Shown piece by piece: positions 6,770 through 15,158 of a stretch of DNA of 31,972 nucleotides. Both the position numbers and the translations under genes were made by a program. The notes under the pieces are model-generated. The model ran no database searches and was not told where the DNA came from. It saw only the letters and a program-made list of their open reading frames with translations. The DNA comes from Rhodoferax sp. (GTDB taxonomy: Bacteria > Pseudomonadota > Gammaproteobacteria > Burkholderiales > Burkholderiaceae_C), in the NCBI GenBank assembly GCA_029865675.1, contig JARXAU010000112.1, forward strand, positions 1 through 31,972, written 5' to 3'. The first letter of the stretch is position 1. Every line of letters begins with the position of its first letter.

Positions 6770-8014
6770 TTACGCCAGTAGTTCATTGAACGACACAAAA
6801 CGCACCGCGTCGCCCGCCGCAATCGTCTGGCCTGCGGGGTTGTCCACAAACCCGTCGCCCCAGACCACTGAACTGAGCACGCCCGAGCTTTGGTTGGGAA
6901 AAAGGTCCAGCCCCCCGAGCGCATTGCGCCGCACCCGCAAAAACTCTTGGCGCCGGTCCGCACGCGGCCAGGCAAAGTCGGCGCGCAGGGTTTGCACCGG
7001 CATAGCCACCTCACCGGCGCCTTGCATGCGCAACAAAAACGGCCGCACCAGCAGCAAAAAGGTCATAAAACCAGACACCGGGTTGCCCGGCAAGCCGATA
7101 AAGTGCGCGCCCCCCACGCGCCCGTGCGCAAAAGGCTTGCCCGGTTTGATGGCAATCTGCCACAAATCCAGCGTGCCCAGGGACTGCAACGCGGGCTTGA
7201 TGTGGTCCTCTTCGCCCACCGACACGCCACCGCTGGTCAGAATCACATCGTGCGCCTGCGCTGCGCTGCGCAAAGCCGCCACTGTGGCGTCCAAGCGGTC
7301 GGGCACGATGCCCAGGTCCGTCACCGCGCAGCCCATGCGGCGCAGCAAGCTGGCCAAAAAGAAGCGGTTGGAGTTGTAAATCGCGCCCGGCGCCATGTCC
7401 GCAGGCGCGCACTCACCGGGCATCACCAGCTCGTCGCCCGTGGAAAACAAGGCGACGCGCGGTCGCTGGGCCACTTGCAACTGCGCCATTCCCACGCTGG
7501 CTGCCATCCCCAAGCCCGCAGGGCCCAGACGCTGGCCAGCGCGCAGCACACATTGGCCTGCGGCGACATCCTCGCCCTGGCGCCGAATCCACTGGCCGAC
7601 CGCAGGACTGGCGTTCACCACAATGGCGCGCTGCCCCTCGGTGCCGCTTTCGGTGCAGTCTTCTTGCATCAGCACCGCGTCTGCACCCACCGGAATAGGC
7701 GCGCCGGTAAAAATGCGCGCCACCGTTCCCGCCACCAGCGGCGCGCCACTGGCGCCCGCCGCAATGCGCTGGGACACTGGCAACACGGCACCGGGTGCGC
7801 CATCGGCCGCCCGCAGCGCGTAGCCGTCCATGGAACTGTTGTCCTGCGGCGGCACCTGCAAGGCCGACACCACGTCCTGCGCCAGCACGCGGCCATCGGC
7901 GTCAAAGGTAGAAACTGTCTCCAAACCAGGCGCATGGTCCGCCAAGGCACCGAGCAACTGGCCCAGCGCGTCGTTCAAGGAAATCAGCGGCTTGCGCGGC
8001 GATGGTGCGTTCAT
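6770..8014 (-). CDS. moeA: Molybdopterin molybdenumtransferase MoeA
   Basis: Inserts molybdate into adenylylated molybdopterin to finish the molybdenum cofactor. It has 414 residues from the ATG at 8014 (MNAPSPRKPLISL), the usual MoeA length. A longer frame start at 8047 would run into thrC and is not family-like. Recognisable blocks are PQDNSSMDGYALRA near residue 55, the MoCF domain with FSTGDELV, SGGVSVGEEDH, KPGKPFAHG and GLPGNPVSGFMTF, and a C-terminal beta-barrel domain IV with RQEFLRVR. It starts 13 bases after the thrC stop with only a weak ribosome site, so it probably depends on the upstream operon. The link between threonine biosynthesis and molybdenum cofactor genes here is positional, not metabolic. 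Confidence 0.96.
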   Translation of the reverse strand: MNAPSPRKPLISLNDALGQLLGALADHAPGLETVSTFDADGRVLAQDVVSALQVPPQDNSSMDGYALRAADGAPGAVLPVSQRIAAGASGAPLVAGTVARIFTGAPIPVGADAVLMQEDCTESGTEGQRAIVVNASPAVGQWIRRQGEDVAAGQCVLRAGQRLGPAGLGMAASVGMAQLQVAQRPRVALFSTGDELVMPGECAPADMAPGAIYNSNRFFLASLLRRMGCAVTDLGIVPDRLDATVAALRSAAQAHDVILTSGGVSVGEEDHIKPALQSLGTLDLWQIAIKPGKPFAHGRVGGAHFIGLPGNPVSGFMTFLLLVRPFLLRMQGAGEVAMPVQTLRADFAWPRADRRQEFLRVRRNALGGLDLFPNQSSGVLSSVVWGDGFVDNPAGQTIAAGDAVRFVSFNELLA

Positions 8015-8027
8015 ACAGCGGCCCGTA

Positions 8028-9455
8028 TCAAGCGCAGGCCTGCGCAATCAGGTCTTTGATGGCTTGCACATCGGGCGCCATCACGCGCACTTTTTTCGGC
8101 AAGGCTTCTATGCCCACAAACTGGGCTAGGCGCTCAGGTTCGCGCCCTAAGGCCTCGACGATGGTGGCGGCAAACTTGATGGGCAAGGCGGTTTCCAACA
8201 CCAGCATGGGCACACCGGCTTGGCGGTGCTCTTGCGCCACCTTCAGGCCGTCGGCGGTATGGGTATCGACCACCACGCGGTATTTTTGCCAGGTGCTGCG
8301 GATGGTGTCCAGGCGGTCTTGGTGCGTGCTCTTGCCGCTGGCAAAGCCGTAGCGGCTAGCAGCCTGCGCAAACGCCGGGTCAGCGCCCAAATCAAAACGG
8401 CCCTGGCGCGGCACCTGGGCGCCAAACAAATCGGCGGTACGCGCGCCGTCGCGCCCCAGCAGGTCAAACACAAAGCGCTCGAAATTGCTGGCCTTGGAAA
8501 TGTCCATCGACGGGCTGGACGTCTCGTGCGTATCGGCCGTGCCGCGCACGCGGTACACGCCCGTGCGAAAAAACTCATCGAGCACATCGTTTTCATTGGT
8601 AGCCACCACCAATCGGTCAATCGGCAGCCCCATCATGCGCGCCACATGGCCGGCGCAAACGTTGCCGAAGTTGCCGCTGGGGACGGTGAAACTTACACGT
8701 TCACTATTGGCTTGTGTCGCCTGGATATATCCGGCGAAGTAGTAAACCACTTGCGCCATCAAGCGCGCCCAGTTGATGGAATTGACCGTGCCAATCTTGT
8801 ACTTGCGCTTGAACTCCAGGTCGCCGGACACGGCCTTGACCAGGTCTTGGCAGTCGTCAAACACGCCGGTGATGGCGATGTTGTAGATGTTGTCGTCCAG
8901 CAGGCTGAACATTTGCGCTTGCTGAAACGGGCTCATGCGCCCATCCGGGCTGGTCATGAAGACGCGCACGCCTTTTTTGCCGCGCATGGCGTATTCGGCG
9001 GCGCTACCGGTGTCGCCGCTGGTGGCGCCAAAGATATTGAGTTCCTCGCCCCGGCGCGCCAACTCGTACTCAAACAAATTGCCCAGCAGCTGCATGGCCA
9101 TGTCTTTGAAGGCCAGCGTGGGGCCGTTGGACAGGGCCTCAAGGTACAAGCCGTCTTCAAGCTTTTTCAGCGGCACGATGGCCGCCGTGCCAAACACCGC
9201 TTCGGTATAGGTCTTGCGGCACAGGGCGCGCAGGTCGTCAGCCGGAATGTCGTCTACGTACAGCGACAAAATTTCAAACGCCAGGTCGGCATAAGACAGG
9301 CCGCGCCAGCGCGTCAAAGTGGCAGCGTCCACCTGCGGGTAGGTCTCAGGCAAATACAGCCCGCCGTCGGGCGCCAGGCCTTCAAGCAAAATTTCGCAAA
9401 AACGCTTGCGCTCGGAGGTGGGCGAGTGGGGGGCGCGGGTGGAGATGTAGTGCAT
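8028..9455 (-). CDS. thrC: Threonine synthase
   Basis: PLP enzyme converting O-phosphohomoserine to threonine and phosphate, the last step of threonine synthesis. It has 475 residues and belongs to the long threonine synthase class with the N-terminal block MHYISTR and EILLEGLAPDGGLYLPE. The Schiff-base lysine is Lys117 in PTLAFKDMAMQLLG; the phosphate/PLP-binding loop appears as GATSGDTGSAA, and SGNFGNVCAG follows. The ATG at 9455 shares one base with the TGA of hom (TGATG), a strong sign of translational coupling. Homoserine kinase (thrB), needed between Hom and ThrC, is not in this window. Confidence 0.98.
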   Translation of the reverse strand: MHYISTRAPHSPTSERKRFCEILLEGLAPDGGLYLPETYPQVDAATLTRWRGLSYADLAFEILSLYVDDIPADDLRALCRKTYTEAVFGTAAIVPLKKLEDGLYLEALSNGPTLAFKDMAMQLLGNLFEYELARRGEELNIFGATSGDTGSAAEYAMRGKKGVRVFMTSPDGRMSPFQQAQMFSLLDDNIYNIAITGVFDDCQDLVKAVSGDLEFKRKYKIGTVNSINWARLMAQVVYYFAGYIQATQANSERVSFTVPSGNFGNVCAGHVARMMGLPIDRLVVATNENDVLDEFFRTGVYRVRGTADTHETSSPSMDISKASNFERFVFDLLGRDGARTADLFGAQVPRQGRFDLGADPAFAQAASRYGFASGKSTHQDRLDTIRSTWQKYRVVVDTHTADGLKVAQEHRQAGVPMLVLETALPIKFAATIVEALGREPERLAQFVGIEALPKKVRVMAPDVQAIKDLIAQACA

Positions 9456-10777
9456 CAGGCCAGCTCTTCCTTGCGAATACGCACAATGGGCTGCAGCACC
9501 GTGGCGAGCGCCTGCATGCGCGCCAGGGCGGCGTCCATGCGGGCTTCGGCGCAATCGTGGGTCAGGATGATGAGGTCGGTCTGGTTGGCGTCCTCGCCGC
9601 CCACTTCATCCGCTTCGCGCTGCAGCACCGCGTCGATGCTGATGTCGGCGTCGGCCAGAATGCCAGTCACCTTGGCCAGCACGCCGGTTTGGTCCGCCAC
9701 GCGCAGGCGCAGGTAGTAGCTGGTGACCACGTCGGCCATGGGCAAGATGGGCAGGTCGCTCATGGCGTCGGGCTGGAAGGCCAGGTGCGGCACGCGCTGG
9801 GCGGCGTCAGCGGTGTGCAGGCGGGTAACGTCCACCAGGTCGGCGATGACGGCCGACGCGGTTTGCTCGGAGCCCGCGCCCGCGCCGTAGTACATGGTGA
9901 TGCCTGCGGCGTCGCTCTTGACCATGATGCCGTTCATCGAGCCTTCCACATTGGCCAGCAAGCGTTTGACGGGTATGAGCGTCGGGTGAACGCGCAACTC
10001 AATGCCGTGCGCGGTGCGTTTGGCGATTCCCAAGAGCTTGATGCTGTAGCCCAGCTGAAAACCATAGGCAATGTCAGCCGCCGCCAGCTTGGTAATCCCC
10101 TCCACGTGCGCGCGCTTGAACTGCACCGGCACACCAAACGCAATCGCCGCCAATATGGTGGCCTTGTGTGCGGCGTCAAAGCCTTCAATGTCAAAGGTCG
10201 GGTCGGCCTCGGCATAGCCCAGCGCCTGGGCTTGGGCCAGCGCCGCGTCAAAGCTCAGGCCCTTGTCGCGCATTTCGGTGAGGATGAAATTGGTCGTGCC
10301 GTTGATGATGCCGGCCACCCACTCAATGCGGTTGCCGGACAGCCCCTCGCGCAAGGCCTTGATGATGGGAATGCTGACCGCCACCGCGCCCTCAAACGCG
10401 ACCATCACACCCTTGGCGTGCGCCGCGGCAAAAACTTCGTTGCCGTGTTCGGCCAACAAGGCTTTGTTGGCGGTAACCACATGTTTGCCATTGGCAATGG
10501 CTTGCATTACCAGGTCTTTGGCCAGCGTCGTGCCACCAATGACTTCCACCACGATCTCAATGTGCGGGTTGTTCACCACCTGGAACGGGTCGTCAACCAC
10601 CACCGCGTCAGTTCCAACCAGCGCACGAGCACGCTCCACATTGCGCGCTGCGACCATTGCAATCGCGATGCCCCGGCCAGCGCGACGTTGGATTTCCTCT
10701 TGGTTGCGCTTCAAGACGGTGAAAGTACCCCCTCCTACGGTGCCAATGCCCAACATTCCCACTTGAATCGGTTTCAT
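9455..10777 (-). CDS. hom: Homoserine dehydrogenase
   Basis: Reduces aspartate semialdehyde to homoserine with NAD(P)H, the branch point to threonine and methionine. It has 440 residues, a monofunctional type without a fused aspartokinase. The Rossmann motif GMLGIGTVGGG is at residues 7-17, TANKALLA near 102-109, and the catalytic region FDIEGFDAAHKATILAAIAFG lies near 200-220. A C-terminal ACT domain (about 350-440, YYLRLRVADQTGVLAKVTGI) suggests feedback control by threonine, as known for this form. The start at 10777 has little Shine-Dalgarno sequence. It follows alaA after 72 bases and overlaps thrC by one base. Confidence 0.98.
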   Translation of the reverse strand: MKPIQVGMLGIGTVGGGTFTVLKRNQEEIQRRAGRGIAIAMVAARNVERARALVGTDAVVVDDPFQVVNNPHIEIVVEVIGGTTLAKDLVMQAIANGKHVVTANKALLAEHGNEVFAAAHAKGVMVAFEGAVAVSIPIIKALREGLSGNRIEWVAGIINGTTNFILTEMRDKGLSFDAALAQAQALGYAEADPTFDIEGFDAAHKATILAAIAFGVPVQFKRAHVEGITKLAAADIAYGFQLGYSIKLLGIAKRTAHGIELRVHPTLIPVKRLLANVEGSMNGIMVKSDAAGITMYYGAGAGSEQTASAVIADLVDVTRLHTADAAQRVPHLAFQPDAMSDLPILPMADVVTSYYLRLRVADQTGVLAKVTGILADADISIDAVLQREADEVGGEDANQTDLIILTHDCAEARMDAALARMQALATVLQPIVRIRKEELA

Positions 10778-10849
10778 ACAGTTTTTCGTAAATAAATCAG
10801 TTTCCGCTGCCGCAAGGAATTTCCCTCGTGGCAGCGATTTGGGCGCAGC

Positions 10850-12076
10850 TTAGTTGCCGTGGCGCTTGCGGTAGGTTTCCAAAAATTTCGCGACCCGGCC
10901 AATGGCTTCGCGCAAATCGTCTTCGTGCGGCAAGAACACAATGCGAAAGTGGTCCGGCTGCGCCCAGTTGAAGCCAGTGCCCTGCACCAGCATGACCCGC
11001 GCTTCTTGCAACAAATCCAGAAAAAACGCCTGGTCGTCTTCAATCGGATACACCACTGGGTCAAGCCGCGGGAACATGTACAAGGCAGCGCTGGGTTTGA
11101 CGCAGCTCACCCCCGGAATCGCAGTGATCAGCGCGTGGGCGAGATCACGCTGGCGCCGTAAGCGCCCGCCTTCGCACACCAGATCGTCAATGCTCTGGTA
11201 GCCACCCAAAGCGGTTTGGATTGCGTATTGCCCCGGCACATTGGCGCATAGACGCATATTGGAGAGCATGTTCAGGCCCTCGATGTAGTCCTTGGCCGCG
11301 CGCTTGTCGCCGGACACCACCAGCCAGCCCGCGCGGTAACCGCAGGAGCGGTAGCTTTTGGACAGCGAATTGAAAGTCAGCGTCAGCACATCGTCGCTCA
11401 GCGAGCCAATGGCCGTGTGGCGTGCGCCGTCGTACAAGACCTTGTCGTAGACCTCGTCGGCGAATATCACCAGCCCGCGCTCGCGCGCAATCGCCACGAT
11501 GCCCATCAGCAGTTCATCCGAGTAAAGCGCGCCCGTGGGGTTATTGGGGTTAATCACCACGATGGCCTTGGTACGTGGCGTGATCTTGGCGCGCATATCG
11601 TCCAGGTCAGGCATCCAGCCCTTGGATTCGTCGCACAGATAGTGCACCGGCGTGCCGCCTGACAGGCTGGCCGCCGCCGTCCACAGCGGGTAGTCGGGCG
11701 CGGGCAGCAGCATTTCGTCACCGTCGTCCAGCAGGCCATTGGTGGCCATCACAATCAATTCACTGGCACCATTGCCTAGGTAAATATCGTCCAAGGTGAC
11801 ACTGTGGATGCCTTGTTTTTGCGTCTCATGCATCACCGCTTTGCGCGCCGCAAAAATGCCTTTGCTGTCTGAATACCCTGCCGAATTGGGCAGGTTGCGA
11901 ATCATGTCCTGCTGAATCTCCTCGGGCGCATCAAAACCAAACACCGCCAGGTTGCCGATATTGAGCTTGATGATTTTTTGGCCCTCTTCTTCCATCTGGC
12001 GCGCCCGGTCCATGATGGGGCCACGAATGTCGTAGCAGACGTTGGCCAACTTGGCTGATTTGAGAATGGGTTTCAA
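10850..12076 (-). CDS. alaA: PLP-dependent alanine aminotransferase, AlaA type
   Basis: Fold-type I aminotransferase resembling E. coli AlaA (YfbQ), which makes alanine from pyruvate and glutamate. It has 408 residues from a TTG start at 12076. I prefer this start because GGAGGG lies just before it and the resulting MKPILKSAKLANVCYDIRGP aligns end to end with AlaA proteins; an ATG at 12100 would add eight residues without a good ribosome site. The PLP lysine is Lys240 in SLSKSYRSCGYRAGW. Other blocks are KLNIGN, GNGASELI, PAPDYPLW, NPNNPTGALY and FADEVYDKVLYD. It heads the minus-strand block with hom and thrC; in Comamonadaceae this gene usually precedes hom. The exact amino donor and acceptor are inferred from similarity. 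Confidence 0.93.
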   Translation of the reverse strand: MKPILKSAKLANVCYDIRGPIMDRARQMEEEGQKIIKLNIGNLAVFGFDAPEEIQQDMIRNLPNSAGYSDSKGIFAARKAVMHETQKQGIHSVTLDDIYLGNGASELIVMATNGLLDDGDEMLLPAPDYPLWTAAASLSGGTPVHYLCDESKGWMPDLDDMRAKITPRTKAIVVINPNNPTGALYSDELLMGIVAIARERGLVIFADEVYDKVLYDGARHTAIGSLSDDVLTLTFNSLSKSYRSCGYRAGWLVVSGDKRAAKDYIEGLNMLSNMRLCANVPGQYAIQTALGGYQSIDDLVCEGGRLRRQRDLAHALITAIPGVSCVKPSAALYMFPRLDPVVYPIEDDQAFFLDLLQEARVMLVQGTGFNWAQPDHFRIVFLPHEDDLREAIGRVAKFLETYRKRHGN

Positions 12077-12089
12077 AGTCCCTCCGCAG

Positions 12090-12117
12090 GTGAATCGCAT
12101 GGGGCGAAACCTATAAT
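12090..12117 (+). promoter_or_regulatory. Candidate promoter of the Mth938-like gene, back to back with alaA promoter
   Basis: A perfect TATAAT at 12112-12117 has GTGAAT (3 of 6 matches to TTGACA) 16 bases upstream at 12090-12095. It would drive the plus-strand gene at 12191 with a leader of roughly 65 bases. The same bases read on the minus strand give TATAGG (12115-12110), a possible alaA -10 element. That would start transcription near 12103 and fits the TTG start of alaA better than the ATG at 12100. Confidence 0.4.
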
Positions 12118-12190
12118 TTGACCACAGTTCAGCGTCCCCTCGATGCTCTAGAGCCCCGACCACTCTCCAACTCCCCCCCAACTCTCCCCC

Positions 12191-12556
12191 ATGAAGCTCC
12201 AACCCGACAGCACACAAGGCGCCACCCTTACTGGCTATGGCGAAGGCTGGGTCTCGGTCAATGGAGAAAAGGTTGTTACGAGCTTACTGATCAGCAGCAT
12301 GGGTCATCGCATGCAATGGCATAACGGTTCGTTTGAAGAGCTCAGCGAAGCTCAATTTGCACCAATTTTGGGTTGGGGTGTCGAGTTGGTCTTGCTGGGG
12401 AGTGGCACACGGCTGCGTTTCCCAAAACCGCAATGGCTTGCCCAGCTGTATGCGCGGCGTATTGGCGTCGAAACCATGGACACCCAAGCTGCTTGCCGCA
12501 CCTACAATTTTTTAGCGGGCGAAGGCCGCAAAGTGGTTGCAGCGCTGATTCTTTAA
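12191..12556 (+). CDS. Mth938-like domain protein (DUF498/NDUFAF3-related)
   Basis: A 121-residue cytosolic protein of the Mth938/DUF498 fold, the family that includes mammalian AAMDC and the complex I assembly factor NDUFAF3. Recognisable features are the beta-strand opening with GYGEGWVSVNGEKV, the central VELVLLGSGTRLRFP block (about residues 64-78) and the ending GVETMDTQAACRTYNFLAGEGRKVVAALIL. In bacteria its role is not established; a link to respiratory complex assembly is only by analogy. The ATG has no Shine-Dalgarno sequence and follows an unusually C-rich leader. A small hairpin (TCCCAA/TTGGGA, 12564-12578) follows the stop without a T-run. Confidence 0.88.
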   Translation: MKLQPDSTQGATLTGYGEGWVSVNGEKVVTSLLISSMGHRMQWHNGSFEELSEAQFAPILGWGVELVLLGSGTRLRFPKPQWLAQLYARRIGVETMDTQAACRTYNFLAGEGRKVVAALIL

Positions 12557-12607
12557 GGCAGGATCCCAAGTGTTGGGACGCCGCGCCACGGACCTCGAAC
12601 GCCTCGT

Positions 12608-12654
12608 TTTCAGAGTAAAATCCAGGGTTGCCGTTGCTAGTCGCCGCTCTGAAA
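12608..12654. repeat. Spaced inverted repeat ahead of bcp
   Basis: TTTCAGAG (12608-12615) and its exact complement CTCTGAAA (12647-12654) are separated by 31 bases. The left half abuts a TAAAAT box (12616-12621) that could be the bcp -10 element. This could be a two-site regulator target or chance; the spacing is about three helical turns. Confidence 0.3.
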
Positions 12655-12710
12655 TAGCTTGGCGTTTACCAATCTAAATGACACACCCAGCACGAGAGAT
12701 TCAATACCCC

Positions 12711-13187
12711 ATGGCGATCGTTGTCAACAAGCCCCTCCCCGAATTCGAAGCCAACGCCACCGGCGGTTTGCGCGTTACCAACTCCTCGCACACGGGGCAA
12801 ACCTTGGTATTGTTTTTTTACCCCAAGGACAACACACCAGGCTGCACCACGGAAGCGATGCAGTTTAGAGACCACTACCAGGACTTTGTCGACGCAGGCG
12901 CGCAGGTGTTCGGAGTTTCTCGGGACAATATGAAGTCACACGACGAGTTCAAAGCAAAGCTGGAATTGCCGTTTGAGTTGATCGCGGACACCGAGGAAAA
13001 AATGTGCCATATGTTTGGTGTTGTCAAAAACAAAATCATGTACGGCAAGAAAGTGAAAGGTATTGAGCGTAGTACCTTTTTGGTGGGCGCCGATGGCCTA
13101 CTCAAGGAAGAGTGGCGCGGCTTAAAAGTGCCAGGACATGTGGAAGAAGTGCTAACCGTGGTCAAGTCACTCAGCCAAGCTGCGTAA
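12711..13187 (+). CDS. bcp: Peroxiredoxin of the Bcp/PrxQ family (thioredoxin-dependent)
   Basis: Reduces hydrogen peroxide and organic hydroperoxides with thioredoxin as electron donor. It has 158 residues from the ATG at 12711 (MAIVVNKPLPEF), the usual family start; an in-frame ATG at 12678 would add 11 residues but has no ribosome site. The peroxidatic cysteine is Cys45 in NTPGCTTEAMQFRD, with the active-site Thr42 and Pro43. Position 50, where many PrxQ proteins have a resolving cysteine, is Met; the only other cysteine is Cys99 (EEKMCHMF). It is therefore a one-cysteine type or uses Cys99. A strong intrinsic terminator lies 95 bases downstream and separates it from phoH. Confidence 0.95.
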   Translation: MAIVVNKPLPEFEANATGGLRVTNSSHTGQTLVLFFYPKDNTPGCTTEAMQFRDHYQDFVDAGAQVFGVSRDNMKSHDEFKAKLELPFELIADTEEKMCHMFGVVKNKIMYGKKVKGIERSTFLVGADGLLKEEWRGLKVPGHVEEVLTVVKSLSQAA

Positions 13188-13281
13188 GCCCAGCAATGGG
13201 GCCGGGTGAGCGTTATGGGGGGGCCATTCGCTCATGCATAATGTTCGGATGGTATTGCACAGCACAGAATCGTTCCAAAGC

Positions 13282-13313
13282 AAGGCCACCTTTCTCTAAG
13301 GCGGCCTTTTTTT
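13282..13313 (+). terminator. Intrinsic terminator after bcp
   Basis: Stem AAGGCC-A-CCTT (13282-13292) pairs with AAGG-C-GGCCTT (13298-13308), one A/C mismatch, 5-base loop, followed by seven T residues (13307-13313). This is a textbook Rho-independent terminator. It lies 95 bases past the bcp stop and 50 bases before phoH, so phoH needs its own promoter. Confidence 0.85.
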
Positions 13314-13362
13314 ATTCTGGGCACCTCGTTTCCGTTGACCTTCCCTTCACGAGCCTCACCCC

Positions 13363-15111
13363 ATGCCCTTGCCCCCCGCACCGACCAAACGTGCTGACCG
13401 AATTGGCCCTGCTGCTATCAATGGCAAGAGGAAGTTATCCCAGCGTTCCCAGCCGCCCATACAGCACAGTGAAATGGCCGATGCGCCAAACCGCGTGCCG
13501 GCCACCGCCGTTACTCTGGAAAAGCGCGCGGTTCCTGCGCGACAGGCGGCTTTATTGAGCAAAGCGCAACCGGTCGAGATAACAAATCCGGATACAACCC
13601 AGCAACGCACAGAGACATTGCCGCTGTCGCGGGACACCATTCCCGCCGCAAAGGCGCCTCATGTGGCCCCACCCACGGCAACAAAAGCAATCCAGTCGCG
13701 CGGCAAAAGGGTGGCGCGCACAGGAGCCAGTAAGCTTTTCGTATTGGACACGAATGTGTTACTGCACGACCCGATGTGTCTGTTTCGGTTTGAAGAGCAC
13801 GACATCTTCCTGCCGATGATCGTGCTCGAAGAGCTCGATGGGCACAAAAAAGGCATGACGGAAGTCGCACGCAATGCGCGGCAAACCAGCCGAACCCTTG
13901 ATGCCTTAGCAGGTGCGCCGGGTGCCGATATTGCCCAAGGCTTCCACCTCAACAGCACAGGGCAGCGGGAAGCCAAAGGCAGATTGCTGTTCCAGACCCA
14001 GCCCTTGGACTACAGCTTGCCCACTAGCCTCCCGCAAGGAAAGGCCGACAACCAGATTTTGGGCGTGGTGGAAGCACTGCGCAAAAACTTCGCCCCTCGC
14101 GAGGTGGTGCTGGTGTCCAAGGACATAAATATGCGCGTCAAAGCACGCGCACTGGGCCTGGCCACCGACGATTACCAAAACGACAAAACGCTGGAAGATG
14201 GTGATTTGCTGTACTCGGGTGCCATGGCCCTACCAGCAGATTTTTGGGCAACCCATGGGCAAAGTGTGGAAAGCTGGCAGCAGGGGCCCAACACTTTTTA
14301 TAAAGTAAACGGCCCCACGGTTCCCAGCATGCTGATCAACCAATTTGTGTACTTTGAGGCACCGGGCGAGCCCAGCTTGTACGCAAGAGTTTCCGAAATT
14401 CGGGGGAGTACCGCTGTATTGAAGACACTGCGCGACTTCAATCACCTGAAAAACGCCGTCTGGGGTGTGACCACCCGCAATCGCGAACAAAATTTCGCGA
14501 TGAACCTGCTGACCGACCCAGAAGTGGACTTCGTCACCCTGACCGGGACCGCGGGCACTGGCAAAACTCTGATGGCGCTGGCTGCGGGCCTGACCCAGGT
14601 GCTGGACGACCGGCGCTACACCGAAATCATCGTCACCCGCGCCACGGTAAGCGTAGGCGAGGACATCGGCTTTTTACCGGGCACTGAAGAGGAAAAAATG
14701 GGCCCTTGGATGGGCGCGCTCGACGATAACCTTGAAGTACTCGGCAAGACCGATACCAACGCCGGTGAGTGGGGCCGGGCAGCAACCAGCGAGCTCATTC
14801 GCAGCCGCATCAAGATCAAGAGTATGAACTTCATGCGCGGACGCACTTTTCTAAACAAATACGTGATCATCGATGAGGCGCAAAACCTGACGCCCAAGCA
14901 GATGAAAACGCTGATTACCCGTGCAGGCCCCGGCACCAAAATCGTGTGTATGGGCAACTTAGCCCAAATTGACACGCCCTACCTTACCGAGGGTTCTTCA
15001 GGGCTGACGTTCGCTGTGGACCGTTTTAAGGGCTGGCCACACGGCGGTCACATCACGCTAGCGCGCGGAGAACGCTCGCGATTGGCCGATTTCGCCAGCG
15101 AAGTGCTCTGA
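13363..15111 (+). CDS. PIN domain-PhoH ATPase fusion (PhoH2 type)
   Basis: A 582-residue protein joining an N-terminal PIN ribonuclease domain to a PhoH superfamily-1-like helicase ATPase, an architecture called PhoH2 and linked to RNA unwinding and cleavage. The first 120 residues are Ala/Pro/Lys-rich and probably disordered. The PIN domain begins at LFVLDTNVLLHDP with acidic Asp129 and continues to Glu156/Glu157 in VLEELDGHKKG. The PhoH domain has Walker A GTAGTGKT (395-402), SVGEDIGFLPGTEEEKMGPW, Walker B IIDEAQN (502-508) and GNLAQIDTPYLTEGSSGL. In related bacteria it often sits downstream of the bcp peroxiredoxin, as here, but the terminator between them argues for separate transcription. 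The start at 13363 lacks a clear ribosome site; an internal ATG at 13474 is a less likely alternative. The physiological RNA target is unknown. Confidence 0.93.
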   Translation: MPLPPAPTKRADRIGPAAINGKRKLSQRSQPPIQHSEMADAPNRVPATAVTLEKRAVPARQAALLSKAQPVEITNPDTTQQRTETLPLSRDTIPAAKAPHVAPPTATKAIQSRGKRVARTGASKLFVLDTNVLLHDPMCLFRFEEHDIFLPMIVLEELDGHKKGMTEVARNARQTSRTLDALAGAPGADIAQGFHLNSTGQREAKGRLLFQTQPLDYSLPTSLPQGKADNQILGVVEALRKNFAPREVVLVSKDINMRVKARALGLATDDYQNDKTLEDGDLLYSGAMALPADFWATHGQSVESWQQGPNTFYKVNGPTVPSMLINQFVYFEAPGEPSLYARVSEIRGSTAVLKTLRDFNHLKNAVWGVTTRNREQNFAMNLLTDPEVDFVTLTGTAGTGKTLMALAAGLTQVLDDRRYTEIIVTRATVSVGEDIGFLPGTEEEKMGPWMGALDDNLEVLGKTDTNAGEWGRAATSELIRSRIKIKSMNFMRGRTFLNKYVIIDEAQNLTPKQMKTLITRAGPGTKIVCMGNLAQIDTPYLTEGSSGLTFAVDRFKGWPHGGHITLARGERSRLADFASEVL

Positions 15112-15158
15112 TCTGGTCTGCCCGCTTTGATCAAGGCCTACAGCAACTAAGCCGCCGT

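Noticed and set aside
6890..8059. A 389-codon plus-strand frame opposite moeA
   Set aside because: Arg/His/Gln-rich shadow of moeA with no recognisable domain.
8220..10795. Long plus-strand open frames of about 400-500 codons opposite thrC and hom
   Set aside because: They mirror the codon pattern of the real minus-strand genes, are rich in His/Gly/Ala/Val without any family motif, and have no ribosome sites.
12564..12578. Small hairpin TCCCAA/TTGGGA after the Mth938-like gene as a terminator
   Set aside because: Only 6 bp with no T-run; I mention it in the gene entry but do not call a terminator.
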